Shown: positions 1 to 7,383, counted from the first letter of the stretch. The stretch is 21,516 nt of DNA from CAKSQF01 sp051867915 (GCA_051867915.1 JBJDZJ010000034.1:1-21516); one strand, 5' to 3'. The notes: generated by a model from the sequence alone, not told the origin. Program-made: numbers and translations.

Positions 1-417
1 TCATTTGTAAATATTTTTGTTTTTTCGTCTGTCTACTTGACAGGGGGCACTTCACTCATCGCCTTATTCGCCGTTTATGAAGTATGCGCAGGAGTTTTCC
101 CTTCTCCCATCGGCGTGATTCTGATCATTCCGGTTCTGCTTGGGGCATCGGTCATACTGATGCCCGAGGGACGGGTCTGGATAAGGCTGCTTCCCTACCA
201 GTTCGCTCTTTACATCGTCCTGTATTCCTTTGTGTATTACTTTCCCTTCTCTGTCGCCATAGTGGGACTGCTCATCGGCGCCGAGCATCTGACTGTCGTC
301 CTGCTGTTGTTTGAAGCCGAAACCGTCCTGATTCAGCTTCTGGCGCCGGGCATTCGACGGTTGATTTCCCGTCACAATGCCAAGTCCGGTCTATCAGCAT
401 CCCGATCATCCGGTTAA
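1..417 (+). CDS. Membrane protein of unknown function, 3' end only
   Basis: The reading frame is open from the left edge of the window to a TAA at 415-417, giving about 138 residues. The first possible start inside the window is a TTG at 37 with no ribosome site before it, so the gene most likely begins outside the window. The protein is strongly hydrophobic, with about four predicted membrane segments separated by short polar turns and one charged loop (PEGRVW). It ends in a basic, serine-rich tail (RRLISRHNAKS) that would sit in the cytoplasm by the positive-inside rule. I recognise no family and assign no function. The next gene on the same strand starts 194 bases downstream with its own promoter, so the two need not be co-transcribed. 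That the frame is coding is inferred from its coherent membrane-protein composition. Confidence 0.55.
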   Translation, partial: SFVNIFVFSSVYLTGGTSLIALFAVYEVCAGVFPSPIGVILIIPVLLGASVILMPEGRVWIRLLPYQFALYIVLYSFVYYFPFSVAIVGLLIGAEHLTVVLLLFEAETVLIQLLAPGIRRLISRHNAKSGLSASRSSG

Positions 418-540
418 TGTCGCCGCAGGATGGCATAATTCCTGTCCGGGGCATCGGGATTGTCTCAATCCAAGATATCCTGACAGAGATTCTTCGGTTT
501 TCCCGGATAATAAATTTTCTTATATAATACGAAAAACCTA

Positions 541-569
541 TTGATTTTTGCCTTATGACCTGCTATAAT
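541..569 (+). promoter_or_regulatory. Promoter of the flavodiiron gene
   Basis: A -35 TTGATT (541-546) and a perfect -10 TATAAT (564-569) are separated by 17 bases, with an extended -10 TGC at 561-563. This is a strong vegetative sigma-A-type promoter. It implies a transcript starting near 576, just upstream of the ribosome site at about 594-600. It also argues against a start at the in-frame ATG at 555, which lies inside the promoter. Confidence 0.8.
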
Positions 570-611
570 ACAGGAAAGAATACTCTCATTCCGGGAAAGG
601 AATTTAACAAA

Positions 612-1772
612 ATGAATGTTACAAAAGAAATTCAAAACATCGGCGTAAACGATCACAAAATCGACCTTTTTGAGGGTCAGTACGCCGTTCCGGAGGGCAT
701 TGCCTACAACTCCTATGTGATTGTAGACGGGAAGACCGCCGTTCTGGACACCGTGGACGCCGCTTTTACCGATGAATGGCTGGCAAATCTTCGCTCTGTA
801 CTGGGTGAGCGGAAGGCGGACTATCTGATCGTCCAGCACATGGAGCCCGACCACTCGGGCAGCATCGCCGCATTCCTCAGTGCCTATCCCGACGCCGTAG
901 TGGTGGCGACCGCCATGGCGTTCAACATGATGAAGAACTTCATCGGCACCGACTGCAAGGATCATCGGATCGTCGCCGCAGAAGGCTCCACCCTGTGTCT
1001 GGGTCGGCACACCCTGACCTTTGTCACCGCTCCCATGGTTCACTGGCCCGAGGTCATGATGAGCTACGATTCCTGCGACAAGGTTCTCTTCTCTGCCGAC
1101 GCCTTCGGAAAGTTCGGTGCAACCGATCTTGATAACGGCGAGGATGACTGGGCTTGCGAAGCACGCCGCTACTATTTCGGCATCGTGGGCAAGTTCGGCG
1201 CACAGGTTCAGGCCGTTCTGAAAAAGGCGGGCGCGCTGGACATCAATACCATCTGCCCCCTGCACGGTCCCGTACTGACCGGTGACCTGTCTCTCTACCT
1301 GAATCTTTATCAGGTCTGGTCCTCTTATTCTGCGGAATCCGAGGGCGTCATGGTCGCCTACACTTCGGTGTACGGCAACACCAAAAAAGCGGCAGAACTG
1401 CTTGCCGATAAGCTGACAGCCAAGGGATGCCCCAAAGTGGTCCTCTGCGATCTGGCAAGATCGGACTGGGCGGAGGCTGTGGAGGATGCCTTCCGTTACG
1501 GCAAGCTGGTACTTGCCACCACCACCTACTGCGGCGACATCTTCCCCATTATGAAGGAGTTCATCCAGCATCTCACCGAGCGAGGCTATCAGAACCGCAC
1601 CGTCGGACTGATTGAAAACGGCTCCTGGGCTCCCCTTGCGGCGAAGATCATGAAGGGAATGTTCGAGGGTTGCAAGAATCTGACATTTGCGGAACCCGTC
1701 GTCACCGTAAAATCTGCGCTGAACGAGGCGTCCGAGGCACAGATCGAAGCACTGGCAGACGCTATGATGTAA
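612..1772 (+). CDS. fprA: Flavodiiron protein (O2/NO reductase), FprA type
   Basis: A 386-residue A-type flavodiiron protein. These cytoplasmic enzymes reduce O2 to water and/or NO to N2O, protecting anaerobes, with electrons delivered to FMN by rubredoxin or a similar carrier. The N-terminal metallo-beta-lactamase-like domain (about 1-240) shows the di-iron ligands: HMEPDH (H76, E78, D80, H81), MVHW (H144), SADAFG (D163) and CPLHGP (H218). The C-terminal flavodoxin domain (about 245-386) has the FMN phosphate loop TSVYGNT (241-247). Length is normal for the family. The start at 612 is chosen because GGGAAAGG lies 9 to 12 bases upstream; the earlier ATG at 555 overlaps the promoter. It is a single-gene unit with its own promoter and terminator. 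No rubredoxin domain or rubredoxin gene is next to it, so the electron donor is not visible here. Whether O2 or NO is the main substrate cannot be read from sequence. Confidence 0.93.
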   Translation: MNVTKEIQNIGVNDHKIDLFEGQYAVPEGIAYNSYVIVDGKTAVLDTVDAAFTDEWLANLRSVLGERKADYLIVQHMEPDHSGSIAAFLSAYPDAVVVATAMAFNMMKNFIGTDCKDHRIVAAEGSTLCLGRHTLTFVTAPMVHWPEVMMSYDSCDKVLFSADAFGKFGATDLDNGEDDWACEARRYYFGIVGKFGAQVQAVLKKAGALDINTICPLHGPVLTGDLSLYLNLYQVWSSYSAESEGVMVAYTSVYGNTKKAAELLADKLTAKGCPKVVLCDLARSDWAEAVEDAFRYGKLVLATTTYCGDIFPIMKEFIQHLTERGYQNRTVGLIENGSWAPLAAKIMKGMFEGCKNLTFAEPVVTVKSALNEASEAQIEALADAMM

Positions 1773-1786
1773 AAAAACATAAAATC

Positions 1787-1819
1787 GGGACAGAGGCAGG
1801 TTTGCCTCTGTCCCTTTTT
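1787..1819 (+). terminator. Rho-independent terminator after fprA, possibly bidirectional
   Basis: A perfect 12-bp stem (1787-1798 with 1803-1814) has a GGTT loop and is followed by TTTTT. On the other strand the hairpin is followed by a T-rich stretch (the A-rich 1771-1784), so it could also stop the convergent sigma-factor gene that ends at 1832. Confidence 0.92.
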
Positions 1820-1831
1820 GTCCAAATTTCT

Positions 1832-3451
1832 TTATCCGGGCAGTTTATCCGTGAAAATCAGCAGATCGGTGGCGATCCGCTCCTCTTCGGTCAGGGGCTT
1901 GAAAATTCCGTCCCGATAGAGAATATCCTTGACCATCATGCCGACGGCATTTTCGATAAAGCCACCGACCTCCTGTGCGATTACCCGATCCCGCATCTGT
2001 TCGGGATAGGCTTTTGCCTCGGCTGAGGCATACTCCAGCGCAAAGTCGGCAAACGGCTTCTTCATCTCCTCGGGCAGTGGGGGGACCTTCCCGAAAATGT
2101 CCTCGTGATTGCCCTTGATGACCAGAACCGATACCTTTCCTTCTTTGTCCAGAAATCCGATCTCCCGAAGACGGGCGAGCTTTTCGGCGTCGGCGGGACG
2201 GTCGGAAAGGGCTCCGGTCATATACTCATACAGATACTCGTAGTCGGCAGTCCGATTGTTCTTCCATGTTCCCTTGCGGGTGGTGTATCGGGTATCCAGA
2301 GACCACGCAAAAACGGGGTATTTATACGAGCCTCTTGTCATAGGTCCGCAGACATTACCGATTTCATAAACCGAGTCCGGTTCCGGCTGATAGTCGGGAT
2401 CGGACGGAGTCGATTCCAGCTCAACCCATGCCAAAAACCGTCCGCCCGCCGTGGTCTGAATCTGATATTTCGACAGATCCATTCCGGTTTCCAGTCTGCA
2501 CTTTTGGGAAACTGCGTACAGAATCATCGCCGCCTCGAACAGTTCCCGATTGCCGGTGGGCAGCCAGACCTCTTTGATCTCCTCCATACTGGCACGGACA
2601 AGGGGAACATATTCCTTCACCAGAAGCTCCGCCGCCTTTTTCTGCATCTTCCGCATGCCGTCCTCCCGCTCTTTGGAATAGGTTTCGGGGTCGAACAACA
2701 CACAGGTGGTGAACTGATCCCCTGCAAGACGGGTCAGAAATCCGTTGTCCTCCAGAAGGGCAATCCTGTCTTCAATAAAAACGGGGGTCACGCCCAGTTC
2801 TTCGGCAATTTCCTCTGCCGTTTTGGGTGAAAAATAAACACTGTATACCACATTGAGATTCAGCTTGTCGCCAAGATAAAATTCGGGGCCCTCGTTGTTG
2901 CCGGTATATCCATCATGACTATAAGACAGTGCCTTGATGGGATTCAGCCCCAGTTTTCCGATTTTTCTTTCCATGGTAAAACCTCTCCTTAATTCTTTTT
3001 TTGCCTTACTCAGATGCCATTTGACGGTACCTTCCGGGATCGACATGGACTCCGAGATCTGGGCGATGGACTTGTTTTCAAAGTAAAAGGAATAGACAAT
3101 TCTGCGGCGAACCTTTGTCAGAAAGGCGATCTCCCGACGAAGAAGCAGAATCTCGTCAGAGATTCCCTCGCTGGGGAAACTCTCGGTATAAGGAATCTCC
3201 ATGCCGTCAATGGAGACGCCGCACTTTCGCTTGGATGCCACATATTTGGCATAGCAATGCTCCGAGATCCGCCAGACATAGCCGTCTAGATTATAGATGT
3301 CTTCCCGGCAAAGCAGGGTCCGATAGACCTCTTCCACAATTTCGGAGGCGATTTCCTCCGCCTCCTCGTAGAAGAAGGACTTATCCACCGCAAATCCGTA
3401 GATTTTGGGCAGATATTCGGTGATGATCTGATCTGCCTTTGCTTTCTCCAT
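1832..3451 (-). CDS. ECF-like sigma factor fused to a winged-helix segment and a large unknown C-terminal region
   Basis: Residues about 11-75 resemble sigma region 2. Residues about 105-158 resemble sigma region 4, with a helix-turn-helix (SIAQISESMSIPEGTVKWHL) typical of ECF sigma factors. A normal ECF sigma factor would end there, at 160-200 residues. This protein runs to about 539. Residues about 195-260 look like a winged-helix DNA-binding domain (SPKTAEEIAEELGVTPVFIEDRIALLEDNGFL). The last ~280 residues are soluble, rich in aromatic and charged residues, without membrane segments, and I do not recognise them. The start at 3451 is preferred because AAAAGGA lies 9 bases upstream; an ATG at 3469 in the same frame has no good ribosome site. 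No anti-sigma factor gene is adjacent. The C-terminal region may be an in-built sensor or regulator (inference). The family call for the sigma part is good; the rest is open. Confidence 0.75.
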   Translation of the reverse strand: MEKAKADQIITEYLPKIYGFAVDKSFFYEEAEEIASEIVEEVYRTLLCREDIYNLDGYVWRISEHCYAKYVASKRKCGVSIDGMEIPYTESFPSEGISDEILLLRREIAFLTKVRRRIVYSFYFENKSIAQISESMSIPEGTVKWHLSKAKKELRRGFTMERKIGKLGLNPIKALSYSHDGYTGNNEGPEFYLGDKLNLNVVYSVYFSPKTAEEIAEELGVTPVFIEDRIALLEDNGFLTRLAGDQFTTCVLFDPETYSKEREDGMRKMQKKAAELLVKEYVPLVRASMEEIKEVWLPTGNRELFEAAMILYAVSQKCRLETGMDLSKYQIQTTAGGRFLAWVELESTPSDPDYQPEPDSVYEIGNVCGPMTRGSYKYPVFAWSLDTRYTTRKGTWKNNRTADYEYLYEYMTGALSDRPADAEKLARLREIGFLDKEGKVSVLVIKGNHEDIFGKVPPLPEEMKKPFADFALEYASAEAKAYPEQMRDRVIAQEVGGFIENAVGMMVKDILYRDGIFKPLTEEERIATDLLIFTDKLPG

Positions 3452-3540
3452 GATGTTTTTCCTTTTCATTTGTTTATCCGGTACCGTTTGACCATACAGT
3501 GGGCAAAAAATCGGAAAGGTTGGCGATGATGCGAAAATAA

Positions 3541-3568
3541 TTTATAAAAGAAAGGTAATAATCCCCAA
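3541..3568 (-). promoter_or_regulatory. Possible promoter of the sigma-factor fusion gene
   Basis: On the minus strand a TTGGGG (3563-3568) and a TATAAA (3541-3546) are 16 bases apart, about 90 bases upstream of the sigma gene. The -35 is a poor match. It falls inside the left arm of the inverted repeat at 3561-3619, so occupancy of that repeat could affect it. This is a weak call, and an ECF-type autoregulated promoter elsewhere in the gap remains possible. Confidence 0.3.
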
Positions 3569-3619
3569 AGCGCAGCCATTTAAAAAGACACATAAATTCT
3601 GAAGCTGCACTATGGGGAT
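3561..3619. repeat. Imperfect inverted repeat between amidase and sigma genes
   Basis: ATCCCCAAAGCGCAGC (3561-3576) and GCTGCACTATGGGGAT (3604-3619) are inverted copies matching at 13 of 16 positions, with a 27-base spacer. Read on the minus strand, the structure follows the amidase gene and precedes T-rich sequence (TATTACCTTTCTTTT). It could therefore be a weak terminator for the smpB-amidase operon. Alternatively it is an operator or leader structure for the sigma gene. The rest of the 204-base gap (3470-3673) holds only the possible promoter and no small gene that I can support. Confidence 0.5.
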
Positions 3620-3673
3620 TCTGTCAACTGCCGTTTGCGACAGCCCATCGGTTCATATGTATTCCCGCAGTTG

Positions 3674-4945
3674 TTATTCGCCCCCGAAATAGGCGTCCAA
3701 TCCGTTGGCTATACCGATGGCGGCGGCGGTGCGGAATTCGTCGGTCGCCATCTTCCGATCCTCATCGGGAGTGGTCATATAGCCCATTTCCAGAATGGTG
3801 ACGGGCACGCCCGCCCAATTGATACCGGTCATGGTATCGGTCTCCCAGTCGGACTGGCGGGGCGTATCGGTAGCCTCGCAGAAGCAGTCGCAGACCAGCT
3901 GCATCAGTCGGCGGCTTTCGGCATACAACTCCCCATTGTAGGGATTGTTTTTCGTCTGACAGATGGCGAAGGCGCCCGACTCGGTGGGATTTTCGGAACC
4001 GTTGGCATGAATGCGGATGAAGGCGTCGGCGCCGTAGGCGTTGGCGATCAGCGCACGCTCGGCATTGCTGATGTTGACCTGATTGCTCTCCCGAATCATG
4101 ACCACCCCGTACCCGCGGCTGATGAGTTCGTCTCTGAGCTTCAGCGCAACGGCGAGATTCAGTTCGTACTCGGGGATTCGGGTTGCCACTCCCTGGGTTC
4201 CCGAAGACAACTTGGCTTTCAACTCGGTGGAACCCGGTCCCAGCGGCTCCTTCTCGGGCATGGAATGATCCTGATGCCCTGCGTCAATGGCAATCAGCTT
4301 GCCATTATTGGGATAGTAAATACCGCCATACGCTTCCATCAAGCGGACCGCCTCTGCGGGTACATCCTTGGTCAGATCACACGAGCGGGCATAACATCTT
4401 CCGCCCTCATAGGACAGGACGCTGACCGTCTTGCCGACAGAAATTCGCAGAACGCTGATGCCCGAGGGCAGTCGGTCGATCTCCTTTCCAAGACTATTGT
4501 CGGCATAAATGGGACATTCCACGGCGGTATAGACGATCTCCCGAACCTCAGAGAATTCCGGATCATCCGTGTGAGTCGGAGGAGGCGTTGTCTGCGCACC
4601 CGCCGTCGTCACCGTAGGGGTTGTCACAATGGTGCTCGCAGTTGTAACCGGTGGTACCTCCGTAATGGGTTTTAGGGTTGTAACCGACGGCGTTTCCGTG
4701 CTCGGCTTCGCGGTTGTACCCGTGGACGGGATTGGATTCGTCGACGGATCAGCGGTGATGTGGGACGAGGCGGCGGTCGTCACCGGAGGCTCCCGTGTCG
4801 TCCCAATAAGGTCGGTGGTCTGATCGGTGGAGACCGATGTACCCGGAACAGTCACGGTGGTCCCGGTTGTGACGGTCTTTCCGGAGCATCCGATCAGGGT
4901 CAACAGAAGCAGCACACAGGGGAAAACAAGCCAAAGATTTTTCAT
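3674..4945 (-). CDS. N-acetylmuramoyl-L-alanine amidase (Amidase_3), lipoprotein with Thr-rich linker
   Basis: This predicted surface lipoprotein of 423 residues should cleave the amide bond between N-acetylmuramic acid and the stem peptide of peptidoglycan. The signal peptide ends in the lipobox LIGC with the lipidated Cys at 20. Residues about 21-125 are a Thr/Ser/Pro-rich linker, probably spanning or lying in the wall. Residues about 130-195 resemble an SH3-like domain. The catalytic Amidase_3 domain occupies about 216-420. Its zinc-site motifs are DAGHQ (H224), PEYELN (E259) and RIHANGS (H313), with the catalytic Glu in LEMGYM (E386), so all expected residues are present. The start ATG overlaps the stop codon of smpB as ATGA, implying translational coupling. 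A cell-separation or spore-related role is possible but not shown. Confidence 0.9.
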   Translation of the reverse strand: MKNLWLVFPCVLLLLTLIGCSGKTVTTGTTVTVPGTSVSTDQTTDLIGTTREPPVTTAASSHITADPSTNPIPSTGTTAKPSTETPSVTTLKPITEVPPVTTASTIVTTPTVTTAGAQTTPPPTHTDDPEFSEVREIVYTAVECPIYADNSLGKEIDRLPSGISVLRISVGKTVSVLSYEGGRCYARSCDLTKDVPAEAVRLMEAYGGIYYPNNGKLIAIDAGHQDHSMPEKEPLGPGSTELKAKLSSGTQGVATRIPEYELNLAVALKLRDELISRGYGVVMIRESNQVNISNAERALIANAYGADAFIRIHANGSENPTESGAFAICQTKNNPYNGELYAESRRLMQLVCDCFCEATDTPRQSDWETDTMTGINWAGVPVTILEMGYMTTPDEDRKMATDEFRTAAAIGIANGLDAYFGGE

Positions 4946-5427
4946 TGATCGTATCCTCTTCGATCTCTCTCCCGGGTTTCCCGCTCGATTTCCCGGATTG
5001 CCTGATTTTTGGCCTCGGTATCCCGCTTATCCCACAGTTTTTTGCCTCGGCAAACTCCGATTTTCATCTTTACACGGCTTCCCTTGAAGTAAAGGGACAG
5101 CGGAATCAGCGTATAACCCTTCTGTTCGGTGGCAGATGCCAGCTTCAGAATCTCCTTTTTGTGCATCAGGAGCTTTCTGACCCGCAGGGGATCCTTATTG
5201 AAGATATTCCCCTTTTCATAGGGTGAAATGTGCATCCCACGGACGAACAGTTCGCCTTTATCCACCGAGCAGTAGGAATCCTTCAGATTCACCTGCCCCA
5301 GACGAACCGACTTAACCTCGGTTCCGCTGAGGGCAATTCCCGCTTCATAGCTTTCGTCTACGAAATAATCATGGTATGCCTTCTTATTCTGGGCAATGGT
5401 GGGGTCGCTTTTTTCAGTCTTCGGCAT
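4942..5427 (-). CDS. smpB: SsrA-binding protein SmpB
   Basis: This is a 161-residue tmRNA-binding protein needed for trans-translation, the rescue of ribosomes stalled on broken mRNA. It binds the tRNA-like part of tmRNA and brings it to the empty A site. The family signature is clear: NKKAYHDYFVDESYEAGI, then GTEVKSVRLGQVNLKDSY, then the basic tail (KKLWDKRDTEAKNQAIRE) that enters the mRNA channel. Length is normal. The start is backed by GGAAGGGAG about 9 bases upstream. The gene overlaps the end of rsmI by 14 bases and the start of the amidase by 4 bases, so the three are almost certainly one transcript. The tmRNA gene (ssrA), often close to smpB, is not in this window. The window also carries rqcH, the other ribosome-rescue/quality-control pathway, about 13 kb away. 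Confidence 0.97.
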   Translation of the reverse strand: MPKTEKSDPTIAQNKKAYHDYFVDESYEAGIALSGTEVKSVRLGQVNLKDSYCSVDKGELFVRGMHISPYEKGNIFNKDPLRVRKLLMHKKEILKLASATEQKGYTLIPLSLYFKGSRVKMKIGVCRGKKLWDKRDTEAKNQAIREIERETRERDRRGYDQ

Positions 5428-6343
5428 TGTCTTCTCTCCCTTCCATCTCGGTGGCCTGCTTATAAATCACGCTTTTTCCGACGCCCCGATCTCTTGCCAC
5501 CTGTTTGATGGCATTCATTTTATCCATACCCACCTTCAGATAATAGTCGATGTGTTCGGGAACGCTCATATCCTGCCAGAACAGCTCTTCCCGGGTGGCG
5601 CTTGCCCCCTCGATAATCAGCACATACTCTCCCCGGGGCGCCTCCGTTTGATAATGCTCTACCGCCTGGGGAATGGTGGTGCGTAGAATTTCCTCATTGA
5701 GTTTGGTCAGCTCCCGACAGAGGGCAATCTGACGGTCCCCGAACAGTTCGGACAGTTGAGCCAGCGTCTCACACAACCTATGGGGCGCCTCGTACAGAAT
5801 CAGCGTCCGCTTCTCGTCGGCAAGTTCGGCAAGCCGGGCTTTTCGCTGGGCTTTGCTACCCTCCAGAAAGCCCTCGAAGGCAAAGCGTTTGGTAGGCAGT
5901 CCCGACAGAGTCAGTGCGGTGATCGCCGCACAGCATCCGGGGACAGCGGTCACGGGAATGCCCTCGGCGGCGCACAGTCTCACCAGATCCTCACCGGGAT
6001 CGGAGACGGCAGGCGTTCCGGCATCGGTAATCAGGGCGCAGGACTCTCCCTCCCGCAGTCTGCGGACGATGGTTTCCCCCCGCTCCTTCTTATTATGCTC
6101 AAAATAGGAAATCATAGACTTTCCCACGATTCCGCAGGCGTTCATCAGCTTCAGACTGTTGCGGGTATCCTCCGCCGCAACGAAATCCACCTCCCGCAGA
6201 ACCTTGACCGCCCGTGCGGACAGATCGGACAGGTTCCCGATGGGGGTCGCCACCAGATAGAGGGTTCCGCCCACGATTTTGTTCTTTTCCTCCGAAAAAT
6301 CGGAGAAAGAGCCGATTGGATCAGGGGTTTCGATAGGATTCAT
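5414..6343 (-). CDS. rsmI: 16S rRNA 2'-O-ribose C1402 methyltransferase RsmI
   Basis: This SAM-dependent enzyme methylates the 2'-hydroxyl of C1402 in the ribosomal decoding centre. The 309-residue protein shows the tetrapyrrole-methylase fold motifs LVATPIGNLSD (about 30-40), AAEDTRNS (about 56-63), LITDAGTPAVSDPG (near 100) and the YEAPHR segment. A C-terminal helical part (KMNAIKQVARDRGVGKSVIYKQ) resembles the small HTH-like domain present in many RsmI proteins. The start at 6343 is chosen because AAGGTG lies 6 bases before it; upstream in-frame ATGs at 6361 and 6370 lack a ribosome site. The gene overlaps the 3' end of the trmN6-like gene by about 23 bases. In Bacillus subtilis the ortholog yabC lies in the same neighbourhood, downstream of yabB, which supports the assignment. 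Confidence 0.96.
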   Translation of the reverse strand: MNPIETPDPIGSFSDFSEEKNKIVGGTLYLVATPIGNLSDLSARAVKVLREVDFVAAEDTRNSLKLMNACGIVGKSMISYFEHNKKERGETIVRRLREGESCALITDAGTPAVSDPGEDLVRLCAAEGIPVTAVPGCCAAITALTLSGLPTKRFAFEGFLEGSKAQRKARLAELADEKRTLILYEAPHRLCETLAQLSELFGDRQIALCRELTKLNEEILRTTIPQAVEHYQTEAPRGEYVLIIEGASATREELFWQDMSVPEHIDYYLKVGMDKMNAIKQVARDRGVGKSVIYKQATEMEGREDNAED

Positions 6344-7082
6344 CAAATTCACCTTTTTCATAGATTGCACTCAGATCCTCTGTGTATCGGGGCGGATTCT
6401 GCCCTTTATCCCGATAGAGAATCAGGGGCTTGGTATAATACAGTCCCGGGGCGCCGCCCTTTCTGCCCTCGCACAGAATCAGTCCCGGCGGGCTGTCGGA
6501 ATAGGAATGGACGGGCGTCAGCCGTTTGGGTTCGATCCCCGCCTCCCGCATGGCGGCAAACAGATCCACCGTCCGATCGGCACGGTAGACCAGGCAGAAG
6601 GTTCCTTTACTGCAAAGAAGTCTGGATGCGGCGGCGCAGAAATCCCGGATGGTTCCGAAAACCTCCCGTCTGGCGGCATTCATGGCGTCCGAACGATTCC
6701 GATAGCCGCATTCTCCCCGAAGATAGGGGGGATTGGAGAAAACCAGATCACATTCACCGAAGGTGTCTGCCGAAGTCAGGTCACGCACATCCTTACACAG
6801 AGGGATCAGGCGATCCTCAAGCGCATTCAGGCGGGCATTCTTTTCGATCAAAGCGGCATATTCCTCCTGAACTTCCGCTCCGAAGACCTTCTCCGCCTTG
6901 CCGCCTGCCAGGGCGAGCAGGGAGATGACTCCGGTTCCCGCACCCAGATCCGCCGCCTTTTTCCACCGTTTTCCGGGCAGATAGGCATACAGAAGATAGG
7001 CGTCGGTGCCGAAGGTCAGACCGTCGGTTCTTCGGATCAGAGTCAGTTTTTCGTTGATCCGATCGGTGCGCTCTTCTGACAT
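6321..7082 (-). CDS. tRNA1(Val) (adenine-N6)-methyltransferase-like protein (YabB/TrmN6)
   Basis: A 253-residue class I SAM-dependent methyltransferase of the YabB/TrmN6 group, whose characterised members methylate N6 of adenine 37 in tRNA. Motif I is DLGAGTG (45-51) and the catalytic motif NPPY is at 117-120, as in N6-adenine methyltransferases. The start at 7082 has a strong ribosome site (AGGAAGGAG, 7 bases upstream); the frame stays open for 24 more codons but without such a site. In Bacillus subtilis yabB lies between yabA and yazA-yabC (rsmI), and here it is directly upstream of rsmI. No clear promoter lies between it and the ferredoxin terminator, so it may depend on readthrough or on a promoter I cannot see. 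The enzyme family is certain; the exact tRNA substrate is inferred. Confidence 0.9.
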   Translation of the reverse strand: MSEERTDRINEKLTLIRRTDGLTFGTDAYLLYAYLPGKRWKKAADLGAGTGVISLLALAGGKAEKVFGAEVQEEYAALIEKNARLNALEDRLIPLCKDVRDLTSADTFGECDLVFSNPPYLRGECGYRNRSDAMNAARREVFGTIRDFCAAASRLLCSKGTFCLVYRADRTVDLFAAMREAGIEPKRLTPVHSYSDSPPGLILCEGRKGGAPGLYYTKPLILYRDKGQNPPRYTEDLSAIYEKGEFDESYRNP

Positions 7083-7162
7083 GGCAGAACTCCTTCCTGT
7101 CTTTTCATTTGAAACAGTCCGGCACAGGCACGGACAAAGCAAATTCCGGATCATTTACAATT

Positions 7163-7198
7163 AAAAATATAGGCAGACGATGTCGCCTGCCTATATTT
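7163..7198 (-). terminator. Rho-independent terminator after the ferredoxin gene
   Basis: A perfect 12-bp stem (7165-7176 with 7187-7198) encloses a 10-base loop. On the minus strand it is followed by TTTTTAATTGT-type sequence. It starts 12 bases after the ferredoxin stop and separates that gene from the trmN6-like gene. Confidence 0.88.
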
Positions 7199-7209
7199 AT
7201 GTAGTGTCC

Positions 7210-7383
7210 TTATTCTTCAGAAGGAGCTCCTACAGGACATACGCCGGCGCAAGAGCCGCAGCTCAGGCACTCATCCGCATTGATGACGTACTTTCCGTCC
7301 TTCTCGGTGATACAGCTGACAGGGCAAGCATCTGCACATGCGCCGCAGCCGAGACATTCGTCTGCATTGATTTTATAAGCCAT
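7210..7383 (-). CDS. Small 2[4Fe-4S] ferredoxin, clostridial type
   Basis: This soluble electron carrier of 57 residues has two Cys motifs, CLGCGACADACPV (10-22) and CLSCGSCAGVCPV (39-51). Each gives the C-x2-C-x2-C-x3-C-P pattern that ligates two [4Fe-4S] clusters. Length and spacing match clostridial-type ferredoxins that serve pyruvate:ferredoxin oxidoreductase, hydrogenases and similar enzymes. The start at 7383 has a perfect AGGAGG 9 bases upstream; an upstream ATG at 7404 overlaps that region and is rejected. The gene has its own strong promoter and its own terminator, so it can be expressed apart from the surrounding housekeeping operon. It occupies the position of yabA in Bacillus. 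The physiological partner is not visible; supply to the flavodiiron protein 6 kb away is only a possibility. Confidence 0.95.
   Translation of the reverse strand: MAYKINADECLGCGACADACPVSCITEKDGKYVINADECLSCGSCAGVCPVGAPSEE

Noticed and set aside
457..471. Small hairpin GGATTG-TCT-CAATCC after the first gene, considered as a terminator
   Set aside because: The stem is only 6 bp and no T-run follows; it is noted only because no better terminator for the first gene is visible in the 418-540 gap.
523..528. Extra TATAAT upstream of fprA as a second promoter
   Set aside because: The sequence 17 bases upstream is a poor -35, while the promoter at 541-569 is near-consensus and better placed.
465..1571. 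Long minus-strand open frame opposite the flavodiiron gene
   Set aside because: The plus strand encodes all flavodiiron ligand motifs; the minus frame is a shadow without recognisable domains.
3618..3660. TTGACA on the minus strand upstream of the sigma gene as a -35
   Set aside because: No acceptable -10 lies 16-18 bases downstream; the hexamer is probably chance.
3635..4675. Plus-strand open frame opposite the amidase gene
   Set aside because: The minus strand carries a complete signal peptide and Amidase_3 active site; the plus frame has no supported start.
5756..6928. Plus-strand open frame opposite rsmI and the trmN6-like gene
   Set aside because: It spans two recognised minus-strand genes and has no domain or ribosome-site support.
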